DNA of 64,000 nt from Marinobacter sp. 2_MG-2023 (lineage in GTDB: Bacteria; Pseudomonadota; Gammaproteobacteria; Pseudomonadales; Oleiphilaceae): positions 1-64,000 of the forward strand of contig NZ_JAUOPH010000009.1 of assembly GCF_030546935.1 (NCBI RefSeq), given 5' to 3'. Position 1 is the first letter of the stretch. Each line of letters starts with the position of its first letter. The notes beneath the pieces are model-generated. The model was not told the DNA's origin. It saw nothing but the letters and a program-made list of their open reading frames with translations, and did not search any database. This document shows positions 18,742 through 29,500 of this stretch, piece by piece. The position numbers and the translations under genes are program-made.

Positions 18742-19701
18742 ATGACTCTTACGGAGTTACGATACGTCGTTACGCTTGCACGGGAAAGGCATTTTGGCCG
18801 GGCCGCTGAGCGCTGTCACGTCAGCCAACCAACACTCAGTGTTGCGGTCAAAAAGCTCGAAGACGAGCTGGGTATCTCGTTATTCGAGCGCAGCAAAAGC
18901 AGTATCCGCGTAACAGAAACGGGTCAGCGTATTGTGGAGCAGGCCCAGCGTGTTCTGGATCAGGTAGGCGTGATCCGGGATATGGCTCAGGATGGCAAAA
19001 GTCAGCTTAATTCGCCGTTGAAGGTCGGGGCAATCTATACGATCGGCCCCTATCTTTTTCCGCACCTTTTGCCGGAGCTGCGCCGTGCGGCACCAGAAAT
19101 GCCGCTGTATATTGAAGAAAATTATACTGCCAACCTGCGGCAGAAACTGCGCCAGTCCGAGCTGGACGCTATTATTATCGCCTTGCCATTTGAAGAGTCA
19201 GAAGTCCTCACCTTGCCGCTCTACGATGAGCCATTTGTTGTGCTTCTGCCTGCAGATCACCCCTTGGCGCAAAAGGAACAGATTACGGGCGATGAACTCG
19301 CCCATGAACAGCTGCTCCTGCTTGGCCCCGGGCATTGCTTTCGGGATCAAGTGCTGGAATCTTGCCCGCCCCTGGTTGAAGCGGTTACGCGGCGTGCCGA
19401 TCTTGGCTCACCATCACTTGTAACTGAGGGCAGCTCTCTGGAAACCATTCGCCATATGGTTGCCTCTGGTCTGGGAATTACGGTACTGCCGCTTTCTGCC
19501 GCTACCGGCATGCAGTATCAAAAGGACGTACTTGTAACCCGGCCCTTTGCCCCGCCTGTGCCATCCCGCACGGTGGCTCTGGCCTGGAGGGTAACCTTCC
19601 CGCGGCCCAAAGCTATCGATGTGCTCTCGCTTGCGGCCGGCCAGTGCCGGGTGATTGAGAAAGCGAAAGTGGACACTCCGGTTGCAGTCGCAACGGACTG
19701 A
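18742..19701 (+). CDS. oxyR: Hydrogen peroxide-sensing transcriptional regulator OxyR
   Basis: OxyR is a LysR-family activator of peroxide defence. The N-terminal winged helix reads TELRYVVTLARERHFGRAAERCHVS. The redox pair is present in GHCFRDQVLESC: the cysteines fall at residues 199 and 208, the same numbers as in E. coli OxyR, so disulfide switching should be intact. The length is 319 residues. recG starts 8 nt after its stop, as in Pseudomonas, where oxyR and recG are linked. Confidence 0.96.
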   Translation: MTLTELRYVVTLARERHFGRAAERCHVSQPTLSVAVKKLEDELGISLFERSKSSIRVTETGQRIVEQAQRVLDQVGVIRDMAQDGKSQLNSPLKVGAIYTIGPYLFPHLLPELRRAAPEMPLYIEENYTANLRQKLRQSELDAIIIALPFEESEVLTLPLYDEPFVVLLPADHPLAQKEQITGDELAHEQLLLLGPGHCFRDQVLESCPPLVEAVTRRADLGSPSLVTEGSSLETIRHMVASGLGITVLPLSAATGMQYQKDVLVTRPFAPPVPSRTVALAWRVTFPRPKAIDVLSLAAGQCRVIEKAKVDTPVAVATD

Positions 19702-19709
19702 CCTCAACC

Positions 19710-21785
19710 ATGGCCGCATTGGACGATATACCGGTTACAGAGCTTAAGGGCGTAGGAAGCGCCCTTGCTGAGAAGCTTGCGCGGCTGGGCATCGCCTCGC
19801 TGCAGGATTTGCTGTTCCATCTTCCCCATCGTTACGAAGACCGTACCCGAATCATACCCATGGGTAGTTTGAGAGTCGGCGATGTAGCCGTTGTAGAGGG
19901 CGAGGTGATGAAGGCGGACCTGGTAATGGGGCGTCGCCGCAGCCTACAGGTTACGCTGAAAGATGACAGCGGCTTTCTGGTCATGCGGTTTTTCCATTTT
20001 AACGCAGCCCAGAAAAACCAGCTTGCGGAAGGCGCCCGTGTTCGCTGTTTCGGCGAGGTCCGCCCCGGTCGCGCCGGCTATGAGTTCTATCACCCCGAAT
20101 ACCAGACCAACCCACCACCCATGCCCCCAGAGGCCCAGGCGACTCTCACGCCGGTTTACCCGCTGACAGAAGGGATACAGCAACCCAGGGTGAGAGGCCT
20201 GTGTCAGCAGGCTCTAGGGTATCTTCAGCGTCATCCGATTCGTGACTGGTTGCCTGCTGAGCTTCTGGCTGGCTATCAACTCCCTGGAATCAGTGATGCT
20301 GTCCAGTTGGTACATTCACCGCCAGCCAATGCTCCGGTTCACCTGTTGATGGAAGGGCGCCATCCGGCACAGCAGCGGCTGGTTATGGAAGAGCTGCTTG
20401 CCCACCAGCTGAGCATGCTGCAGGTTCGCGCACAGATTCAGGCGCGCCAGGCTCTGCCGCTGCTGCCAGTCGGGAACCTGGCTGAGCGCTTTCTTGATGA
20501 GTTGCCGTTTTCGCTGACGGGCGCCCAGAAACACGTTATGAGCGATATTCGGCAGGATCTCAGCCAGCCACTGCCCATGCTTCGGCTCGTTCAGGGCGAT
20601 GTGGGTTCCGGGAAAACCGTGGTAGCTGCGCTCGCAGCCATTCAGACCATCGGGGCAGGCGCACAGGTGGCTCTTATGGCGCCAACAGAAATACTCGCCG
20701 AGCAGCATTATCAAAATTTCTGCGGGTGGCTTGAGCCACTAGGCATCCAGCTGGCCTGGCTTTCCGGCAAGGTCAAAGGTAAAGCCCGGAAAGACGCTCT
20801 GGAAGCTGTACATTCTGGTGCTGCCAGCGTGGTGATTGGCACTCATGCACTGTTTCAGGATGACGTGTTGTTTCATCGTTTGGCGTTGGTTATCGTGGAT
20901 GAGCAGCACCGGTTTGGTGTGCACCAACGCCTGGCTCTGCGAGAGAAGGGTGTAGGCGGAACCCTTGCGCCGCATCAGTTGATCATGACGGCGACGCCTA
21001 TTCCGCGCACTCTTGCCATGAGCGCCTATGCCGATCTTGATACCTCGGTGATAGACGAGCTACCGCCAGGCCGCAAACCGATTGAGACCATTGTAATCCC
21101 GGACAGCCGTCGAGACGATGTTATTGAACGCGTACGCAGCGCTTGCACAGAAGGTCGCCAGGCTTATTGGGTATGTACACTGATTGAGGAATCCGAAGCC
21201 TTGCAGTGCCAGGCGGCAGAAGTGACGGCTCGGGAGTTGGAAGATCGGTTGCCGGGGCTGAAGATCGGGTTGGTGCACGGGCGACTGAAATCGTCAGAAA
21301 AAGCAGCCGTAATGGAGCGGTTCAAGCAAGGCGAACTGGACCTTCTGGTTGCTACAACCGTAATAGAAGTGGGCGTGGATGTACCCAATGCGTCATTGAT
21401 CATTATCGAAAACCCCGAGCGCCTGGGCTTGGCCCAGCTTCATCAGTTACGGGGGCGGGTTGGCCGCGGCGAACAGGCCAGCTTCTGCGTGCTCATGTAC
21501 CATCCTCCTTTGTCTGCCAACGGCAAAGCTCGATTGCAGGCCTTGCGTGACAGTCAGGACGGATTTGTTATTGCTGAAAAAGACCTGGAAATACGAGGGC
21601 CTGGTGAAGTCCTGGGCACCCGGCAAACTGGCATGATGCAGTTCCGGCTGGCAGACTTTGAGCGAGATAAGGGCTGGATTGAACCGGTGCGTGAAATGGC
21701 ACCCGAACTGATGCAATACCCACAGCTGGTGCAGGCTCTGATCAGGCGTTGGCTGGGTGAAAAAACACGTTATGGCGATGTATGA
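19710..21785 (+). CDS. recG: ATP-dependent DNA helicase RecG
   Basis: RecG reverses stalled replication forks and branch-migrates Holliday junctions. Domains run the N-terminal wedge (LKGVGSALAEKLARLGIASLQDLLFHLPHRYEDRT is the entry segment), OB fold, and two helicase lobes with Walker A LVQGDVGSGKTVVA, VDEQHRFGV (DExH type), TATPIPRTLAMS and HQLRGRVGRGEQ. At 691 residues it matches E. coli (693). It is downstream of oxyR by 8 nt and probably cotranscribed. Confidence 0.97.
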   Translation: MAALDDIPVTELKGVGSALAEKLARLGIASLQDLLFHLPHRYEDRTRIIPMGSLRVGDVAVVEGEVMKADLVMGRRRSLQVTLKDDSGFLVMRFFHFNAAQKNQLAEGARVRCFGEVRPGRAGYEFYHPEYQTNPPPMPPEAQATLTPVYPLTEGIQQPRVRGLCQQALGYLQRHPIRDWLPAELLAGYQLPGISDAVQLVHSPPANAPVHLLMEGRHPAQQRLVMEELLAHQLSMLQVRAQIQARQALPLLPVGNLAERFLDELPFSLTGAQKHVMSDIRQDLSQPLPMLRLVQGDVGSGKTVVAALAAIQTIGAGAQVALMAPTEILAEQHYQNFCGWLEPLGIQLAWLSGKVKGKARKDALEAVHSGAASVVIGTHALFQDDVLFHRLALVIVDEQHRFGVHQRLALREKGVGGTLAPHQLIMTATPIPRTLAMSAYADLDTSVIDELPPGRKPIETIVIPDSRRDDVIERVRSACTEGRQAYWVCTLIEESEALQCQAAEVTARELEDRLPGLKIGLVHGRLKSSEKAAVMERFKQGELDLLVATTVIEVGVDVPNASLIIIENPERLGLAQLHQLRGRVGRGEQASFCVLMYHPPLSANGKARLQALRDSQDGFVIAEKDLEIRGPGEVLGTRQTGMMQFRLADFERDKGWIEPVREMAPELMQYPQLVQALIRRWLGEKTRYGDV

Positions 21786-21932
21786 ACCGATTCGGCGCGC
21801 ATGGACAGCCTTTAGTGCAACTGCACTAACTGGCTCTATGTCAACGTTTAGCCTGACGCCATGGCTTATACTGAAGACCTTTCGGCAGAATTGAAGGCCG
21901 GATGGCAAGCAGCGACACTTCGGGAGAAGACG

Positions 21933-23297
21933 ATGGAACTACCTGTCACGGTTCAGCAAGCTCTGGGCGACGCAGCCAAGGGTGTATCGCTGAGGGACGC
22001 ACGTCAGGCTAACAGGCACGAGCTGTTGCGAATGGTGTTGCTCGAAGATGGGCCAGAGAACCTTCAGGCTATTTGCTGCAAAGAGGATCTGATTGACCTG
22101 GAGCGTTTGAACAAACAGCTGGAGCAGGAATTTCGCCTTATGAAGCCCCGGGAGCAGGTTCGCGCGAAAGAGCGAGCCGGGCTCAGGGAGCTTCCAGCAC
22201 TGCCTTCACTAACAGGCTGGCCGACCATAGTCGATCGCCGGGTCGATGACTTGCCCTCAGTAGCGTTGGAGCTGGGCGAACAGAATCTCGCCATGGTAAT
22301 GCCTGCTGAAGATTTTCGTGCGCTGACGTCGAATGCAGATCGCCGGTCTTTTACAGTGGCCTCGGAAAATATTGCGGTAAACCTGGATGACCCGGCCAGT
22401 GATCGCAGTAAGCTGACTTTTGCGATAAAGAAATTCACCAGCCTGCGTATTCAGCAGCGACTGGAGGATACGCTGGAGCTTCCGCCGCTTCCGGAAACCG
22501 CCCAGCGCATTATTCACTTGCGGGTGAATCCGAATGCTGTGATGGGCGATCTCGTGGATATTGTTGAGAGTGATCCAAGCCTGGCTGCGCAGGTTGTCAG
22601 CTGGGCATCCTCTTCTTTTTATGCGGCTGCCGGGCAAGTTCGATCGGTTCACGATGCGGTATCCCGAGTGCTCGGGTTTGATATGGTCATGAACCTGGCT
22701 ATGGGGCTGTCCCTCGGGCGCACGCTCAAGCCGCCTCAGGATCATCCGGATGGCTATGTGGATTATTGGCAGCAAGCAATCTGGCAGGCCCAGTCGGCTG
22801 GTGTTCTGGCGAGTATGATGCCTCGAGGCGAGAGGCCTGTATTCGGCTTGGCCTACCTTGCTGGCTTGCTGCATAACTTTGGCTATCTTTTGCTGGCTCA
22901 GGTTTTTCCTCCCCACTTCAAGCTGGTATGCCGTTCCCTGGAAGTGAACTCGACCATTGATTCTTCGGTAACCGAGCATTATCTGCTGGGTATCACCCGC
23001 GAGCAGATTGCCGCGCAGCTTATGGAGAACTGGAGTATGCCGGAAGAGGTCACTCTGGCGCTCCGGTATCAAAAACACCGTGGTTACAAAGGCGATCACT
23101 GGGTTTATGCCAGGCTTTTATGGTTAGGTAGGCAACTATTAACGGAGAGAGGCATAGCTCTGGGCGCCAGCGAAAGCATTGGCGAGGAGGTTTTTGAAGA
23201 GCTCGGGCTGGATCGCAAGCAGGTAGAAGAGCAATTTGATGAATTGGTAGCTGGTAAAGACGATATTATGGCAATGGCCGGCATGATGGGTCAGTAA
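21933..23297 (+). CDS. YbaK-like/HDOD two-domain protein
   Basis: This 454-residue protein combines two domains. Residues ~1-170 resemble the YbaK/aminoacyl-tRNA deacylase fold (LPVTVQQALGDAAKGVSLRDARQ... MVMPAEDFRAL). Residues ~200-400 form an HDOD signalling domain (LPPLPETAQRIIHLRVNPNA, DIVESDPSLAAQVVSWASSSFY). The same fusion follows recG in Pseudomonas. HDOD proteins act in nucleotide second-messenger and motility signalling but lack hydrolase activity. The start at 21933 follows GGGAGA; an ATG 24 codons upstream lacks a ribosome-binding site. Confidence 0.88.
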   Translation: MELPVTVQQALGDAAKGVSLRDARQANRHELLRMVLLEDGPENLQAICCKEDLIDLERLNKQLEQEFRLMKPREQVRAKERAGLRELPALPSLTGWPTIVDRRVDDLPSVALELGEQNLAMVMPAEDFRALTSNADRRSFTVASENIAVNLDDPASDRSKLTFAIKKFTSLRIQQRLEDTLELPPLPETAQRIIHLRVNPNAVMGDLVDIVESDPSLAAQVVSWASSSFYAAAGQVRSVHDAVSRVLGFDMVMNLAMGLSLGRTLKPPQDHPDGYVDYWQQAIWQAQSAGVLASMMPRGERPVFGLAYLAGLLHNFGYLLLAQVFPPHFKLVCRSLEVNSTIDSSVTEHYLLGITREQIAAQLMENWSMPEEVTLALRYQKHRGYKGDHWVYARLLWLGRQLLTERGIALGASESIGEEVFEELGLDRKQVEEQFDELVAGKDDIMAMAGMMGQ

Positions 23298-23300
23298 CAA

Positions 23301-23336
23301 AAAAGCCGGCCCCTGGAATAAGGCCGGCGAGGTTTT
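23301..23336 (+). terminator. Terminator-like hairpin after the HDOD gene
   Basis: A 7-bp G+C stem GCCGGCC/GGCCGGC (23305-23311, 23322-23328) is preceded by six A and followed by GAGGTTTT. It starts just after the HDOD stop codon. The remaining ~250 bp to the convergent DUF2489 gene is A+T-rich and shows no gene I can support. Confidence 0.75.
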
Positions 23337-23584
23337 CGCTCATAGCAGAGTCGTCCGAACGTTTCAGGAGAAACAACGCGGGGCGGTAAATTGATGCAGA
23401 AGAAAAGTACCGTCCTGTTTTCAATTTAGACAACGCCTGCAAAAAGAAAAGGTGTTTGAGGTGGAAAATTGAACCTGAGCGCCTTGTCACTTTCTCTGCT
23501 ATGAGCAAGCTGTTGATATTGAATTAGTAAAAATAGCCTCTGCAATTCTTTCCGTTACAAAAAAAACACAAACCTTGGTGCTGA

Positions 23585-24040
23585 TTAGAACGAGTGATTT
23601 CGAATGGCGGTCGCAGCACGGCGTATTTCATCGGCGTGGCGCTTTTCTACCTCGAATCTTTCCTTATCCATTTTCTCGACAAAACGTGCTTCCGTATCCT
23701 GGCGCGCCTGGTGGGTGGGCATATGCCGAAGTTGGTCATACACCTCTATAAAGACCCGAAAGGGCGGTTTTTCCATAAGCTGGGGCGCAACATGGTCGAG
23801 GAGGCCTTTGATGCGCAGGCAAGCCTCCGAGTATTCGACCTGATCCTCTTCTATTGCCATTGCGATAACGCGAATGCTGTCGATCATTTCCTGACGCCGC
23901 TTTGTCTGAAAAGCCTCTGCCTTTTGCTGGCGTTTACGGCTCTCAGACAATACCAGCATTTGCCGTCGGATAAAGCCCAACAACACAATGATGACGATAG
24001 CACCGGCAATAATCAGGCCCCACTTCAGCCACTCAGGCAT
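23585..24040 (-). CDS. DUF2489 membrane-anchored protein
   Basis: This is a 151-residue protein of unknown function. One transmembrane helix at residues ~7-24 (WGLIIAGAIVIIVLLGFI) is followed by a basic cytoplasmic stretch and a charged helical domain (MIDSIRVIAMAIEEDQVEYSEACLRI is typical of DUF2489). It lies 19 nt downstream of the molybdopterin oxidoreductase gene on the same strand, so the two may share a transcript. No functional link is evident. Confidence 0.85.
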   Translation of the reverse strand: MPEWLKWGLIIAGAIVIIVLLGFIRRQMLVLSESRKRQQKAEAFQTKRRQEMIDSIRVIAMAIEEDQVEYSEACLRIKGLLDHVAPQLMEKPPFRVFIEVYDQLRHMPTHQARQDTEARFVEKMDKERFEVEKRHADEIRRAATAIRNHSF

Positions 24041-24059
24041 TCTGTTCTCCCTGTTTTAG

Positions 24060-26357
24060 TCAGGCCGATTTACGTTGCTGTTTCGGCTGCCAGACTTTGA
24101 CAGTTACTGGCTGACCATTCAATACGGAAGTGCCCGCAACCGGATCGGTATGATCATCACTTAATACATCGTTGATGCTTGCTCCAGGGTGTCGGGACGC
24201 GGTGGATTGCTTGGTGCCCTCGCGGTTATGTCCCCAACCATGGGGGATAGAAACCACACCCTGCATCATGTCTTCTGTAATCTCTACAGGTAAGACGATC
24301 TGCTGGCCAGCAGTGCTGATTTCCGCCTGGCCGCCTTCGTGAAGGCCCAGTCTACTTGCATCTTGCGGGTGCACCAGCAACGTACAGCGCTCCTTGCCTT
24401 TCACTAGCCTCTGGCTATTGTGCATCCAAGAGTTGTTGCTGCGCACATGGCGCCTTCCTACGAGGAGCAATTCATCTGATGGTTGTGGCGCTGAAAGCTG
24501 CTGATGGAGGCGTTCTACGTCTTCGAGGTAACGGCGTGGAGCCAGATTTATTTTACCGTCCCGTGTGAATAGGCGATTTGGCAGGGCTGGCCTGAGAGCG
24601 CCCAAATCAATCCCGCTGGGATGTTCCTTGAGGCGTTTGAGAGACAGGCCTTTGGGCAGTTCCTGCCATTGCGGATTGAGTGAACTTAGCTGAGAGAGAC
24701 TGCCCAACGCGTGTTTTTTGGGCAACAGCCCCTGCAGCAGACTCATGGCCGGCTCCAATATCCTACCAACGCGACCCGTATCCGTGCCATAGGGGCCAGT
24801 TCGCAGAAGCAGGTCAACAATGGGGTCAGGGCCTAGCTGCTTGAATGCCCGCCAGCCCAACTCGGAACGTACAGGAAGCTTTCCACCTTTGCGTAACTTC
24901 TCCAGCTTGTGGGCCAGTTCAAGAAGGATCTGCCAGTCGTGCCGGCTGTCGGGGCCGGCATCAAACAGCGCTTCGCTGTATTTGGCCAGGTTACGCACTG
25001 CGAGCATATTGAAAATGATATCGTAATGGCTGCGCTCAAGAGCGGCGGTCGGGGGCAGAATGATGTCCGCGTGGCGTGTGGTTTCGTTGATGTAATAATC
25101 CACCGACACCATAAAATCCAGGCCGCTCAGCGCCTCGTCCAGCCGGCGCCCATTGGGACTGGAGAGCACCGGGTTTCCGGCGACAGTCACAAAGGCACGA
25201 ACCTGCCCCTCGCCTGGGGTGAGTATTTCATCTGCCATGGTGCTGGCAGGGTATTCACCGGCAAACTCTGGAAGCCCTTTAACGCGGCTGTGACGCTTGC
25301 CGAAATGGCCTCGCTGCCCGGACATGGCGCCCAGAGCGATCAGATCAATTGCCGGCTGCGTGAACATGACACCGCCGATGGAGTCCAGTTTCCCGGTCAG
25401 AATATTCAGGCAGTAGGCCAGCCAGGTAGCTGTGCTGCCAAATGTCTGTGTACTCGTACCCATTCGGGTATAGAGAGCAGCCTTGGGAGTGCTTGCCAAC
25501 TGGTGCGCGAGATTACGTATGGTCTCGGCGGGAACACCTGTACGCTCAGCCGCAGTTTCAGGAGTGAAGGGCAGGGATGCCAGCCGTAAAAGGTCGATGT
25601 CTTTTATAAGGTGCTCAGCAGGTCCCGGGTGGATCAGCTCATCGGTAAACAGAGTGTTCACCATGGCCATCAGCAGGAAGGCGTCGGTACCGGGTCGAAC
25701 GAAATAAAATTCCTCTGCTTGTCGGGCCGTTTCCGTGCGTCGTGGATCCACAACAATCATTTTGCCACCACGCTGCTTCAGCGCTTTCAGGCGGCCACGG
25801 AAGTCCGGAACGCTCATCAGGCTGCCATTGGATGCCATAGGATTCCCGCCAATACAGATAAACAGGTCAGTGTTATCTATGTCAGGTATGGGGAACAGGA
25901 CCTGGTGACCGAACATCTCCAGGCTTGCAAGCATGTGTGGCAGCTGGTCATTAGACGTTGCTGAAAACCGGTTCTGGGTGCCGATGGCACGTAGAAAGGG
26001 CATGGTGGCGATTAGCGAGCCGTGGTTGTGGACATTCGGGTTGCCGAGGTACACACCGATACTGTTGCGACCATGGGTTGTGCGCGTGCTATGGAGTTTT
26101 TCGGCGACCCGGCTGAAAGCCTCATCCCATTCCATTTCCTGCCATCCGGTGGAGGTTTTGCGAACCGGCTTGCGCAAACGCTCTGGGTCCTCTTGGAGAT
26201 CTTGCAGAGCGACGGCCTTGGGGCAAATGTGTCCGTGGCTCAGCGGGTCCTTGTCATCTCCGCGAATGGATGCAATGTGGCCTCCTTTCACTTCAATGGC
26301 AACGCCGCACATGGCTTCGCACAGATGACAGGTGCGGTAATGGGTGCCGTTATCCAT
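24060..26357 (-). CDS. Molybdopterin-dependent oxidoreductase with [4Fe-4S] cluster
   Basis: This is a cytoplasmic enzyme of the DMSO reductase superfamily, 765 residues long. The N-terminal cluster motif is CHLCEAMCGV...HICPKA. Cofactor-binding segments include GGNPMASNGS and the C-terminal molydopterin dinucleotide domain (VGRRHVRSNNSWMHN, GWGHNREGTKQ). No twin-arginine signal is seen. In the segment where formate dehydrogenases and Nap carry the Cys/Sec molybdenum ligand, this protein reads RFSATSNDQLPHM, with no Cys; the metal ligand is uncertain. The start follows AGGAGA seven bases upstream. Substrate is unknown; no electron-transfer subunit is adjacent. Confidence 0.88.
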   Translation of the reverse strand: MDNGTHYRTCHLCEAMCGVAIEVKGGHIASIRGDDKDPLSHGHICPKAVALQDLQEDPERLRKPVRKTSTGWQEMEWDEAFSRVAEKLHSTRTTHGRNSIGVYLGNPNVHNHGSLIATMPFLRAIGTQNRFSATSNDQLPHMLASLEMFGHQVLFPIPDIDNTDLFICIGGNPMASNGSLMSVPDFRGRLKALKQRGGKMIVVDPRRTETARQAEEFYFVRPGTDAFLLMAMVNTLFTDELIHPGPAEHLIKDIDLLRLASLPFTPETAAERTGVPAETIRNLAHQLASTPKAALYTRMGTSTQTFGSTATWLAYCLNILTGKLDSIGGVMFTQPAIDLIALGAMSGQRGHFGKRHSRVKGLPEFAGEYPASTMADEILTPGEGQVRAFVTVAGNPVLSSPNGRRLDEALSGLDFMVSVDYYINETTRHADIILPPTAALERSHYDIIFNMLAVRNLAKYSEALFDAGPDSRHDWQILLELAHKLEKLRKGGKLPVRSELGWRAFKQLGPDPIVDLLLRTGPYGTDTGRVGRILEPAMSLLQGLLPKKHALGSLSQLSSLNPQWQELPKGLSLKRLKEHPSGIDLGALRPALPNRLFTRDGKINLAPRRYLEDVERLHQQLSAPQPSDELLLVGRRHVRSNNSWMHNSQRLVKGKERCTLLVHPQDASRLGLHEGGQAEISTAGQQIVLPVEITEDMMQGVVSIPHGWGHNREGTKQSTASRHPGASINDVLSDDHTDPVAGTSVLNGQPVTVKVWQPKQQRKSA

Positions 26358-26480
26358 GAAGATCTCTCCTGATATTTTTTGTTGTGACAGGTTGGGTTTC
26401 ATTGTGCAACCAGATTAGCAGGAAAACGCTGGTGTAGGGAAACGTTGGGGTAGGAAACGGTCAGTCGTTGTTTCCGCTAT

Positions 26481-26510
26481 AAAAGAGGCCAGTCCGGAGA
26501 CTGGCCTGAT
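26481..26510 (-). terminator. Rho-independent terminator of the Ig-like lipoprotein operon
   Basis: A perfect 9-bp stem AGGCCAGTC/GACTGGCCT (26486-26494, 26499-26507) closes on a 4-nt CGGA loop (plus-strand reading). On the minus strand it is followed by CTTTTATA, so it ends the lipoprotein transcript 20 bp past its stop. Confidence 0.88.
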
Positions 26511-26526
26511 AAACGTTGCAGCGGGT

Positions 26527-29500
26527 TCATTCCTCTGCGGGGAGGTCCTTTACGGGATTGGTTATGAAATTAAGGTAGGTGCCTCCAACCGGTATCTGCA
26601 GGGGTAGATTTATAGTTATCAGGCCTGCATTGGGTATCCCCAGGGTATTTGCGCTCACGTTGATATCGACCAGGTTGATATTGCGTTGCTCTATCTGCAT
26701 GCGGCCATCATCGAAGAATGTGATATCGCCCTCGAGGTCAAAAATAAATTCCCGAGCGTAAAGGTCATGGGTGCCACCCAGGGGGATTTCCATATCTGGC
26801 GCATCCAGCATCAACTCAACTTGTGTTTTGAACACCGGCTGTCCGTTATCGCCCTCAATAATGGCTCCGGGTATAAGCTGGTTTCGTGGGCAGCCGGCAT
26901 CACCCGCACAGCTTGGGTCTTGGGTGTAGCGCATACGAATGAGTTGCGTATTGGTGATGGATTCTTCCATAAGTGGGATAAAGCCAAGAACCTTGAGTTC
27001 TACGAACACACTGACCGACGTTGTTGCGAGCATGGTGGGGTAGAGATCCACCAGTATGCCCTTCTCTCCAGTCGGCTTGTATATGCCCGGGCCCTTTACT
27101 TCCGTGTTCAGTGCATATGTTTGATAGATAAACTTGTTTCTAGGGCAACGCTCCCCCGTTTCACAACCTACGCGGGCCTCCGCCTTTCCGGAAACCAGTC
27201 CAGGTGTGGCAGAGGCCTGGTTGTTTTTGACGCTCAGTTTCGTTGTGTTGGCAGAGGGCGACCAGCCATCTTCATCGCTGCCTTCATGGGCGAAAGGTTC
27301 GATGCAGCTGGTATCATCGTTCGAGCTGCAATCAATGCGGAAGTTGGCATTGGTGTCGCGAATAGGCAGATTTCGTAGCGGGGTAAATACCGATTCCTGC
27401 CCTGCCACGCCTTTAAAGTAGATGGACATTGAGTTGTCACCGTTACCACCACCATTCAGCCCCTCAAGCAGATCTGTTTTCAGGGGTAGCATGTTCGCGC
27501 CACAGATCGATGTCGGATTTTCCTGGGCGCAATTGGGTGCCGCTCGGTCAACTTTCATGGTGTAACGATAGAACGCATCGCGCTCCCAGGGCTGGTCTGG
27601 AAAGAAACGGATACGCTGGTTATTTTTCTCCAGACGACCGGCTACCGTCTCAATCGGGGTTTTGTCGGCAGCGACTTTCTCAACAACGAAGGTTTCCCCA
27701 GGCCGAATTGAGGCCAGCTTCATCGGCTGAGAGAAAATGACAACAATAGGGCGATTTTCAGGCATTTCCGGCACAGGAAGCACGTCGCCCTCCTGTCCAC
27801 CGGAGGTGGCGTCCCAGCACTGGCCGTGTACCCCTGCGGCAAGATCAATGGCGTCATAGGTCGTTTCGCAAGGAAATCCCGGATAAGTTGTCAGTGCGAG
27901 AGGCGGGGCCTGGGTTACGGAGGGTGCGGCAGTATCTGTCGGGTCAAGTTCAAAGCTCAAATCCTCTACCATTGCAGTATTTCCGGCAAGGTCGGCCACA
28001 CCCCGAGCCGATACCAGATAGGAAACACCCTGCTTCAAACCGCCCTCAGGGTTGAGTATGAGGGTTGTGCCATCAAGCCTGGCATGAAGGTCTTTCTCAT
28101 GCTGCCCGTTTGCATACAGGCTGACGCCATTCCTGATGGATGCAGGGTCCAGAGGCTCATCAAAGAACAGGATCACCGGGTCGCCGGGGCGGTGCATGGA
28201 CTGCCTGGTGGCGGGAATTGCGTCAGCGGCACCTGGCGTCCAGCTCAGCAGTTTCGGCGAGGTGTTGTCCAGTTCGCGATCCAACTCTGCATCCAGAGCA
28301 GACTCTGCATCTGTGGCGGCCTCAAGGTGAAAGGCAATGGTTGAGTCTGTGAATTCCTGCCCAAGCAGATTAGGTTCCACCATGCCAATGGCATCGATAG
28401 TGAGTACGCCGTCCTTCACGATCGCGATGCCCCGCAGCTCCACGCCCATCAGATCCTGGGATAGAGAGGCGTTTGGTTGGGCCTCCGCGGTGTTCATGGA
28501 TACATCCATGAACAATGTGATTTGCCGGGGAGCGTTGATGTCATCGGTATAGAGGTTCGGGCTCAGGTAACCGGATGCATCAGAAGTCATCGTTACTTTA
28601 ATGTCACCTGTTTTCTGTAAGGGACCAACAGGTTCGCCAGGGTTTACCGCTTCTGTGACCGGCACAACACCACCAACCAGAACATCCAGGCTGGTACTGC
28701 GAAGAATGCTGCCCTTGGCTATACGCAGAGGGAGTGCTTCTGTTGCTTCAAATGAGGGTGCGAATGCCAGTTCTGCAAATAAGTCACCGGTTTGCTGGGA
28801 AGGGCCGGCGACACCCTGAAGCACCGAATTCAGTGTGACTCCATTGATGATCTGGTTGTTCAGAATGGACCTTGTTACATCTCCTTCAGCTTCGCCGGCA
28901 GCCAGACCCGAATCCGTTGCGCTTTGCTTCAAGACGACTGTCGGGCCGGTGTCTCGGGGGGTAAAGCTGAAGCTCCGGGTTAGCCGATTACCCTCGCCGG
29001 AGTCTGTCAGACTCGCCAGGTTGGTTAATTTGAGCGTATAGGTTTCACCACTGTTAAGGACGTCTCGTTTGCCGCCACACTGCTGCAGATCCGGTGTGAC
29101 GCAAGGGTCGACCGTAATGCGATTGCCTTTGACCAGAATGGTGGCAGGCACAGGCTGTTCATTCTGGTCCAGCATTTCAATCGAGCCGCCGAGCCCTTTC
29201 CAGTCCGGATGTACTGGCTGGGTCATGGCGAGGCGGAACGTGGAAAAGTTTAGCGCTTGAAAGCTCTTATCGGTTTGGTCATCGCTCGCCGGTACCTTCC
29301 AGGCAACGCCAAAGCGATCAGAGGTGTTCGCCAGGCCCGTAGACCCTGAGAGGCTGCCCCGGGTCTGGAACTGAACGCCCCGATCGCCGAGACCCTCCGG
29401 CGTTTCGATCAAACGTCCACCCTCGGCAAGAAGTGGCTCGTTAAAAGTGACGGAGTAATTTGCTGCTCTGTTCAGGGCGTTGTTAACGGTGAGCTTCAGG

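Noticed and set aside
23266..23508. 80-codon minus-strand frame after the HDOD gene
   Set aside because: It covers the terminator hairpin and an A+T-rich gap; no homology or ribosome-binding site.
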